Below, one piece after another: positions 54,201-61,585 of a stretch of 64,000 bases of DNA. Positions within the stretch are counted from its first letter, which is position 1; every line of letters starts with the position of its first letter. The position numbers and the translations under genes were made by a program. The notes below the pieces were generated by a model. That model did not search any database. It was not told the origin of the DNA and was given only the letters and a program-made list of their open reading frames with translations. The stretch comes from Oscarella lobularis (taxonomy: Eukaryota; Porifera; Homoscleromorpha; Homosclerophorida; Oscarellidae), in contig NC_089184.1 in NCBI RefSeq assembly GCF_947507565.1, positions 496,001-560,000 of the forward strand, written 5' to 3'.

Positions 54201-57200
54201 GAATACTCGCGTGCTTCGAGTCCTGGCAACGGACGCAGATCTCGGAGTCAACAGTCAACTAACCTATGCCTTTGAGAGCGGCAATGTTGGCGGAGTTTTC
54301 GATATTACTAACGATGGATTTGTTGTCGTCAGAGGAAATATTGACAGAGAGACTACGGCGTTCTATTTGCTTACTGTGACGGCTAGGGACGGTGGCATTC
54401 CGACGCGAAGTGCTTCGGCTACGGTCTCTATCTCCGTTTCGGGTACCAACGAGCATCATCCGGTTTTCCTCAACGCGGACAACTACGACGTGACTGTCGT
54501 CGAGTCGCTGGCCATTGGCTCCGTTCTAATTGACGTGAATGCCACTGACTCAGATTCTCATCAGCACAGCCTCATTACGTACGAAATAGCTTCTGGGAAC
54601 GACGACAATTTGTTCTCTATTGACAGCAGGAGCGGTGTCATTGTCCTGAGCGGTTTACTTGACAGAGAGAGTCAAAGCGAGCATCGTTTGGTTGTGGAGG
54701 CGACTGACTCTGGCCACGCTTTTGCTGGAAACGCTACACTTTCCGCTTTTGCGTCTGTCAACATTACGGTCTCGGACGTCAATGATAACAGCCCGACTTT
54801 CACTCCACGCTCGTACGTCGGTCAAGTAAGCGAAGTAGCCGCTATTGGAACAGCCGTTGTCACTGTGACAGCGAGCGATGCCGACTTGAATGAAAACGGA
54901 AGAATTGCTTTAAGTATCGCATCAGGAAACTCGAACTCGGCTTTCTCCGTTCTCTCAAATGGAACGATTGTACTTGCAAATACCTTGGACTTCGAGACGA
55001 AGGATTCGTACGTTCTTTCTGTTGAAGCTTACGATCATGGATCGCCTGCGTTGACCAGCACCGCCAGCGTTGCGATAAAAGTTTCGTCTCATAACGACTT
55101 TGCGCCGAAATTCGGAAAGCCGGTGTATCTTGCGAGAATATTGGAAAACGCTAGCCTTAACTTTTTGGTGACGACAGTCTCTGCTTTTGACGGCGACAAG
55201 GGTGCCGGAGGTGACGTAACTTATTCACTGGTGTCTGGAAATGAGGGCGGAGTCTTTTCTCTTGATGCTGATTCTGGAGAAATTAGGGTCGCGTCCAGTT
55301 TAGATCGGGAAGTACGCGATTTCTACAGTCTTTTCGTTGTGGCGACAGATAGTGATCCGACGTCTCCGAAATCGGACAACAGCACTGTTGAAATCATCGT
55401 ATCCGACGTCAACGACAATTCGCCTCTGTTTCAGCCCGGGACTTACGCAGTTTCGGTAAGCGAGCACGCTTCTGTCGGCACATCTCTCCTTTCCGTTACG
55501 GTGACTGACGCCGACCTTCCACCAAATAATAATGTCACTCTGAGAATTCTTAGTAGCACGCCGGTGTCTCCTCCGCCTTTCGTTGTCGACAATCAAGGCG
55601 TTATTAAAACTACAGGCACTCTTGATTTCGAAACGGTTCCACTCTATACTCTAACGATCGAGGCTCGCGATTTGGGACTGCCATCCCTGAGCGCCACAGC
55701 GATCGTATCTATTCAAGTATCGTCTCATAATGAACACGTGCCTTTGTTTGAAGGATCTGGAATTTACGTGATTTCTGTTCCAGAAAACGAACTCGTCGGT
55801 TCTGAATTGATTGTCGTGAACGCCACCGATGACGATCACAGCTTGCACGGCATCATTACTTACTCCATAGTCGACGGCACGCCAAACAAAGACAGTTTTG
55901 CCATTGATCCACGGACGGGTGCAATTATCCTTGCTGGAACTCTAGACAGGGAGACAGTGTCAATTTACAATTTGACGGTGCGAGTGACTGACGAAGGCGG
56001 TCACCAGTCAGACGGATATGTTGTGATAAACGTTGCCGACATCAATGACAATGCTCCTTCTCTTTCTCCTGCTGTTTATGTTGCAACGGTGCCGGAAAAT
56101 GCTCCTATTGGTCACAACCTGACTGCAGTTCAATGCTCGGATGCAGATGAAGGCCAAAATGCGGTCATTACGTATTCCATTTCTGCTGTGACTTCAAATG
56201 GGTCTCACCTGTTTGTCATCGACCGAATCACAGGAGAAATAAGTACTGCAGCTAGTCTAGACTTTGAGCGGCAGTCTTTTTACACTATATCTGTCGCCTG
56301 TTCTGACGGTGGCCTTCCTTCGTTCACTTCGTCTGGATTTGTCTACGTCATTCTTCAACCTCAAAATAACTTTGCTCCCGTTTTTACCAACGCTACCTAT
56401 TCAGCAACAGTGGAAGAGTCTGCTCTCGTTGGCGAAGTAGTCGCAGAAGTGACTGCGACCGACAAGGACACCGGAATTCACGGCTTCGTTCGATACTACA
56501 TCGGCACGGGAAACGTCGGAAAAGCGTTTGCCGTTGATGAACAATCGGGAGAAGTGTACTTGGTTCAGTCTCTCGATAGAGAAACAACGTCAATTTACGA
56601 TCTGAAAATCGAAGCTGTCGACACTGATACGGAAAGCGGAGGCAGTAGAACGGCTACCGCAACCTTATTCATATCAGTAGCAGACGTGAATGACAACGAT
56701 CCTCTCTTTGACCCAACTGTCTATGTTCAACACGTGTCAGAAGATGCTCCAATTGGTCAGACGATTTTGGAGCTAACGGTACGAGATCTAGACGAAAACC
56801 AGAACGGTCAATTCGATTTAGAAATTTCAAATGGAAACGTCAACGATACATTCAGTGTGACTCCGGACGGTTTTGTTGTTCTCAGTCGTTCTTTGGATCA
56901 CGAACGAGTAGGCTTCTACAGCCTGTCTATAAAAGCGCAAGATCGCGGTCTACCTTCGCGTTCCTCCGAATCGCTCGTGACAATTCACGTCGTCGGTGTC
57001 AATGAGCACTCGCCTCTATTTACACTTGGACGCTATAGCGAAGATCTGTCGGAAGATGTAGAACCGGGAAGTTTTGTCGTTCAGGTTTCTGCAACGGATG
57101 CGGACGAAGGAAAAGACGGCGAACTTCGCTATGAAATTGTAAACGGAAACGACGAAGGCAAATTTGTTCTAAACCCGAGGACGGGAGTCATTCTCGTGAG

Positions 57201-60200
57201 AAGACCGTTAGACCGCGAAACGACCGAACGCTATTCTCTTCTTGTGAACGCGTCCGACCAGCCGTTGAATAGCACGCCAAAAACGGACCAAACAATGGTT
57301 TCTATTACCGTGCTAGACGTGAACGACAATGCACCGCGATGCAGTCCACCTGTTTACGTTGTCACGGTTTTGGAAGGCACCTACGTCGATTTCTCTGTTC
57401 TAAATGTCACTTGCTTCGATAGAGACGAAGGAGAAAACGGTCGCTTCGCATTTTCACTCGTTTCCGGTAACGTCGGCGGCGTTTTCAGTATTGATCCGAC
57501 GAGTGGAGAACTGTCGGTATCTGGAAAATTAGATCACGCCGTCACTCGGGTAATCAACTTGGTCATCGATGTTGCCGATTTTGGAAAACCGTCTCTTCGC
57601 GATAATGCAACGGTGACTATTGTCGTCGAGTCGGTCAACGATCATCCGCCAGTTTTCTCTCAATCATCCTACGCTGCGTCGGCGAGCGAAGATTCGTATC
57701 CCGGCACGCTGGTTATCGTCGTGAACGCGACCGACTTGGACCAAGGTATCCACGGGCAAATACGATACTCTCTTCAGCCTTCGAAAGATTCTGCAAAATT
57801 CGCCATCGATCAATATACAGGAGCCATCACTACGGCGAACTTCTTAGACCGAGAAAGCGAGCCCGTCTTGCACTTGGTCGTAACTGCATCGGATAGCGGT
57901 TTTGTTGCGGCAGCCGTTCTCACTGTAACGGTGTCCGACGTGAACGACAACGTTCCGACGTTTGTGAAATCGCCGTACGTCGTTTCACTGGCCGAAAACG
58001 TGCCCGGAGGAGAATTCGTCGGAAGCGTGTTTGCAAATGATGCCGATGCTGGAACGAATGGAAAGATCTCCTACTCTATCGTCTCAGGAAATACTGCCGA
58101 TACTTTTCGCATTGACTCCAACACAGGCGACGTCGAAACGTCCGCCGGCGCGTCGATCGATTATGAAGCGGTAAGCGTCTATTATCTGACAGTCAAAGCG
58201 TCGGATCAAGGTGCGCCAGCTCTGTCTTCGATCACGACGTTGACCATCAATGTTATTGACGAAAACGATAATATTCCCGTCTTTAGCGAGCCCGTCTACA
58301 GAGCGAGTCTGTACGAGAGCGTGCCAGTCGGTACACTTGTACGAGAAATTAATGCAAACGATGCCGACTCTGGTCCCAATTCGGACCTCACGTTTTCTTT
58401 GAGAAACTTCAGCTCGTCCTACTTATTCTCTATTGACAACGATGGACAGGTTCGCACGACGGCGCCGCTCGATCGAGAAACGCACGCGACGCACAATTTG
58501 ACCATTCAAGTGACTGACGGGACGAATTACGCATCGGCTTTGCTGACAATCACCGTACTCGATTCCAATGATAATGCGCCATCGTTTAGACAACCCTATC
58601 GCGTCGTGTCCGTGTCAGAATCGGTTCCAGTTTTATCAGTTGTCTGGCGATTTGTCGTGACAGACGACGACGAAGGGGTCAACGGATTGTTTACCAGCGA
58701 ACTCGTAGACGGAAATGTGAACGACTACTTTACGATAAGAAATTCTTCGATTGTGACGCAAAAATCGCTTGACAGAGAAACGGTCGACCGCTTTACTCTC
58801 ATAGTAGAAGCGAAAGATCAAGGAAAGCCTTCGCTCAACAGTAATGCGACTCTGGACGTGATTGTGCTGGATGTGAACGACAATGCGCCTTCTTTCGCTG
58901 CTCCTTCTTACGCGACAACTGTGCGTGAAGAAACGTCTTCGACGGCCGGTCAGCTGTTGATCACGGTGACGGCTACCGATGCTGACGAAGGAACAAATGC
59001 CGACATCACGTTTAGCATAGGAAATAATAATCCCAACGGTCTCTTCTACGTTACGTCAGCAGGCCAGTTGTATTCGACAGGAGCGTTTGATAGGGAGGAA
59101 AAGAGCAGCTACACATTTGACGTCATTGCTACAGACAGAGGAAGTCCGGCCTTGTCAGCAAGTGTGCCTGTTACAATTACCGTTGAAGATGTTAATGACA
59201 ACAGTCCTCGATTCATAAATCCACCGAGCACCGTTTCCGTTTCGGAACAATCTCCCGCAGGGACGGTCGTCCTTCAGCTGTCTGCTGCTGACGACGACGA
59301 GGGCTCCAATTCCGAAATTGTCTATTCTTTGCGACAGATTACGCGCGGAAATAAGTTCTTTGTCGTCGGCAGATCGACGGGTATAATTGCCACTGGAGCC
59401 CCCGGTGAAAGTCTTTCTGTCAACGAAGTCTACGAAGTGGAAGTGAACGCGACGGACAGAGGCAATCCCTCGCGTTCGACGAGCCTAGTGTTGACCATTA
59501 GAATCGGCACTTTTAACGATCATTCTCCCGTTTTCGACACTGCGGCGTACACTGGCGAAGTTTTAGTCAACGGGGACCCTGATTGGACCATTCTGCAGGT
59601 GTCAGCCAGCGACGCAGACGAAGACCCTTCGTTCGGCCAAGTGACGTATTTCATTGATTCGACCGACAGTCGTTCGACAGAGGGAGTCGATTCTATCTTT
59701 ACAATAGACACAGCCGGCATTTTACGAAACAAAGTGATCATAGGAAACGACGCAGAGCGCTACGTTCTTGCTATTCGAGCCGAAGACGGTGGCGAAGATC
59801 CACGCTCCGACACGACGCTCGTATACGTCGACTCTTTCAGCTACATTTACATGACTGACATCATTGTTGAAAAACCGGTGGAATCTTTCAAACTGGAGTT
59901 AGAAGACTTTGAGCGCACTCTTAATGCTTTACTCTCTGGCCTGGGAGGAACTGTGTTCATTTACGATGCCGAGGCGGCTCCTGTCATCGATTCTTCTGCA
60001 ACTGACGTGAGAAGATCGGTCGGCGAAAGAACAAGAGTGCGCATCTATGTCATTGAAGGAAAGTACTACCAAAACAACACGGCTCCTCAGTACGTCAACG
60101 TGGATTCGGTTCCTCCGAAAGTCTTCGTCGATGCACGACGTGTCGTCGGTGCTTTTGCGAGAATCGAAGACTTGCTTGTATACGGCATTGTTGGCGTCAG

Positions 60201-61380
60201 CCTTTCGTTGGCTCCACCTACACTCGAACCTCCTATCGGGTCAATACTTGAGCCTTGGACGAAAACGAGCGTCGGTATAGCGGTTCTCACCGTCGTCTCT
60301 TTCCTTGCGCTTTTGCTACTGATTTTGCTGCTTGTGTGCTGCTGCTGCTGCTGTCCTTGGTGTCCTTGTTATAGACGCAGAGACAAACGCAGGAGGTAAG
60401 GATTGCGTCGAGATTATGTTTCATGTGAACTACTGTTAGTTTTTTTAGAACTGAAAGACGTCAAACGACGGTACGTAGCAGACGGCAAGTTCGCAGAAGT
60501 AGGCCTCCTAGTCAGTATTGGCAAGAAGCTCACTGGACTAACCCGGCATACGTCAGCCCAAGAGAGGCCCTAAAAATTGCCCCGGGTAAGCCTACAGAGG
60601 TTTTTTAGCACGATCATAATGTTAAGTTCTATTTTTCAGATGAACATGAACTTTACTACATGCACGACGACGAGGACATTATTGGACGGACTCATGTCAC
60701 CCCTTGGCACGACACCGAATTTGACGTAAGTACTGAGCACATCATCTTTATCTGACTTTTATGAAATGAAATAGGGCACCGAGCAACGTTCACTGCCGCC
60801 GATGTACACTTCTCGAGATTACTTGGCAACTAATGCCGACGACCAAGAGGGATACGACGATGACTACTACTACGATTACTACTACGGAAAAGGCGCGCCC
60901 GGCGCGGTACCCGCAGCGGCTGCAGCGGGACGATCCAGCGGCACACAAAGCGGCGTTGCGTACAGAAAGACAGGGAAGGCCAGGTCCAGATACGAACGAG
61001 CTTGGGAAAGCGGCGCCGGTGAATGGGCCGAAATCGATCTTGAATCGAGTGGAGGAGGAGCAGAGTACGAAAGACGTTCCGACGCCGAACGCAGCTACGA
61101 TAGGCGCTCTGGCGGCCGCAGAACTACAGCGATGCAAGAACAGCGCTCTGTGGCGGTTGGCGGGCCGGGCCGAGGCTATGCGATTGGACAGGGTCCCCAA
61201 CGAGGCGGTGTCGTCGCCGTCGGACAAAGCGGCGAACAAAGGCAAAAAGTGGCGACAACAGAGCGACGACAAACTAGAAGGAAAAAGTATGGCTTGCCCC
61301 CAGAATTGGAGCAGGCTGTAGAAATGTGGAAAACAGGCGACGAACACCTGAGTGATCGTTATGAAGACACTGAATTCTAA
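6083..61380 (+). CDS. Giant transmembrane cadherin with embedded haem-peroxidase-like domain (18,357 aa)
   Basis: Five coding exons: 6083-6209, 6278-60395, 60449-60585, 60640-60725 and 60775-61380; all phases close, giving 18,357 residues. Order: signal peptide; 8 EC repeats; animal haem-peroxidase-like domain; about 155 EC repeats (148 in strict two-type alternation, then 7 canonical); membrane-proximal domain; one transmembrane helix; about 210-residue tail. EC hallmarks recur throughout: DxD, LDRE or LDYE, and DxNDN-like linkers, with NxS/T sites in most repeats. Family knowledge predicts a calcium-dependent adhesion or tether protein at the cell surface; at about 4.5 nm per EC the ectodomain could span several hundred nanometres. 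No EGF, laminin-G or hedgehog-like modules interrupt the array, unlike FAT, CELSR or hedgling types, and the tail has no recognisable classical catenin-binding sequence. The ATG at 6083 has purine at -3 and G at +4 and starts a clear signal peptide. Partner and function are unknown. Confidence 0.96.
6278..8850 (+). repeat. N-terminal EC array (about 8 cadherin repeats)
   Basis: The first unit is degenerate. The second (about 6610-6940) is canonical and ends DVNDNAP. Units 2-7 end in DVNDNAP, NVNEHAP, KNRNDP, DVNEFGP, LNKYSP and DENDNVP, so the two-type alternation seen later is present only loosely. The eighth repeat ends near 8830-8850 (VVSEAFGDPYL) without a calcium linker, where the peroxidase-like insert begins. 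Cysteines are nearly absent, unlike the array after the peroxidase domain. Confidence 0.9.
8851..9099 (+). other. Linker between the N-terminal EC array and the peroxidase-like domain
   Basis: About 83 residues rich in Ser, Thr and Ala at first (SISVSTAISSSTLTSNTS), then an amphipathic segment around EAQAKFEEAIRKAVTDAN. It has no EC motifs. It occupies the place of the N-terminal extension of animal peroxidases and may be part of that module. Confidence 0.6.
9100..10790 (+). other. Animal haem-peroxidase-like domain lacking both haem-site histidines
   Basis: About 560 residues match the myeloperoxidase/peroxidasin superfamily. In order: DGTCNNLNNNLWG with FQRLLNASY; CFPVQV; the calcium loop SYIDGSSIYGQNP; the Arg-Glu motif LRSNEHVGLTALHTIFLRE (Arg codon 9862, Glu codon 9871); IQQGRDHGLPDYKAW; and LRDGDRFWYTRSGVF. 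The distal motif, normally WGQFLDHDI, reads FGRFVFNDI (9424-9450): Gln becomes Arg, the haem-linked Asp becomes Phe and the catalytic His becomes Asn (codon 9442). In the proximal segment, normally AFRYGHTLI, the text is AAVSRLLLSQL (about 10129-10161), with Leu where the haem-ligating His should be. The fold, the calcium site and the Arg-Glu pair are kept, so this is probably a structural or binding pseudoperoxidase. Confidence 0.93.
10791..57657 (+). repeat. Main EC array: 148 repeats as 74 alternating two-repeat units
   Basis: After a short spacer, EC repeats of about 105 residues (316 bp) follow without a break. My manual reading of the C-terminal linkers gives 148 repeats in perfect alternation. 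Type B ends in DVNDN-like linkers (DVNDNAP, DANDNSP, DENDNVP) and most often carries LDRET. Type A ends in N-(E/D)-(H/F/Y)-xP (GVNEHAP, PRNEFAP, PVNDFSP), usually carries LDYE or LDFE, and usually has a Cys before DxD (VTCSDxD) and another in LTVxCxDxG. One clear B-A unit is about 19600-20220. The count may be off by a few; the parity held at every linker I read. The whole array is inside one exon. Confidence 0.88.
57658..59850 (+). repeat. Membrane-side EC block (about 7 repeats, mostly canonical linkers, no alternation)
   Basis: From about 57658 the alternation stops. Successive repeats end DVNDNVP, DENDNIP, DSNDNAP, DVNDNAP, DVNDNSP and then FNDHSP, with no Cys pairs. LDRET or FDREE replaces LDYE. 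The last repeat (about 59530-59850) ends without a calcium linker and runs into the membrane-proximal domain. This block would be the stiffer, fully calcium-bound base of the ectodomain. Confidence 0.8.
59851..60267 (+). other. Membrane-proximal non-EC domain
   Basis: About 139 residues between the last EC and the membrane: FERTLNALLSGLGGTVFIYD, then GERTRVRIYVIEGKYY, then a segment with VFVDARRVVGAFARIEDL and a Pro-rich stalk. The alternation of a helix with strands ending in TVFIYD and RIYVIE resembles the ferredoxin-like membrane-adjacent domains of CDH23- and PCDH15-type cadherins. That resemblance is my inference from the pattern, not a confirmed match. Confidence 0.5.
60268..60369 (+). 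other. Transmembrane helix and juxtamembrane cysteine cluster
   Basis: A single hydrophobic helix, VGIAVLTVVSFLALLLLILL (about 60271-60330), is followed by six consecutive Cys codons (60337-60354) and two more (60361 and 60367), then basic YRRRDKRRR. Eight cysteines in eleven residues at the inner membrane face suggest dense S-acylation. The orientation (basic residues inside) is type I, in agreement with the signal peptide. Confidence 0.9.
60337..60353 (+). repeat. TGC trinucleotide run encoding poly-Cys
   Basis: Five TGC codons plus TG of the next (TGT) form a short microsatellite within the coding sequence. Slippage here would change the number of juxtamembrane cysteines without breaking the frame. 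Confidence 0.8.
60370..61380 (+). other. Cadherin cytoplasmic tail (end of exon 2 and exons 3-5)
   Basis: Introns 60396-60448, 60586-60639 and 60726-60774 split the tail. Exon 3 is Arg-rich (RTERRQTTVRSRRQVRRSR). Exon 4 encodes ELYYMHDDEDIIGRT and ends HDTEFD. Exon 5 has an acidic Tyr cluster DDDYYYDYYYGKG, a Gly/Ala-rich middle and the C-terminus RYEDTEF. I see no p120- or beta-catenin-binding consensus. The last residues T-E-F fit a class I PDZ ligand (S/T-x-hydrophobic) with acidic residues upstream. The tyrosines in an acidic context could be kinase substrates. No AATAAA is evident just after the stop. Confidence 0.85.
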
Positions 61381-61585
61381 CTGTTTGGAGTGCTCCGTTT
61401 TATGAAATTTAAGTGATGTGATTTTTTGTGTATTGTACGTCTATATGAGTTTGTAATTGTTTTCATCATTTATGAAATTGATTTTTTGGGTTGATATCTT
61501 ACCTGTGGTGTAAGGACGATCACGTGATCTGAGCAACGACCTTCGCGGAGGACACGAACCCGTGGTGTGGAGCCACTGGAGAGCG
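61381..61585 (+). promoter_or_regulatory. Cadherin-EFL1 intergenic region with palindromic E-box
   Basis: The 205 bp between the cadherin stop and the EFL1 ATG must hold the cadherin 3' UTR end and the EFL1 promoter. A 12-bp perfect palindrome, GATCACGTGATC, lies at 61518-61529, about 57 bp upstream of the ATG. Its core CACGTG is a bHLH (USF/Myc/MITF-type) site, and the same ATCACGTG stands about 55 bp before the SNX27 ATG. No TATA box or canonical polyadenylation signal is evident. Confidence 0.45.

Noticed and set aside
10791-59850. The array as a non-coding satellite or a CRISPR-like repeat
   Set aside because: The 316-bp periodicity is protein-level EC repetition with a continuous frame and conserved calcium motifs. 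There are no short identical direct repeats with spacers.
6316-60399. Treating the giant reading frame as a gene of its own starting at 6316 and ending at the TAA at 60397
   Set aside because: 6316 is a TTG leucine codon inside exon 2. A signal-peptide exon with a proper ATG lies at 6083-6209 with matching phase, and the TAA at the end lies inside the GTAAG donor; three further exons supply the tail.
60790-61347. Long open frames in other frames over the last cadherin exon (minus 185 codons, plus 162 codons)
   Set aside because: The region is GC-rich and low in stop codons. The frame continuing from the transmembrane exons with correct splice phases explains it.
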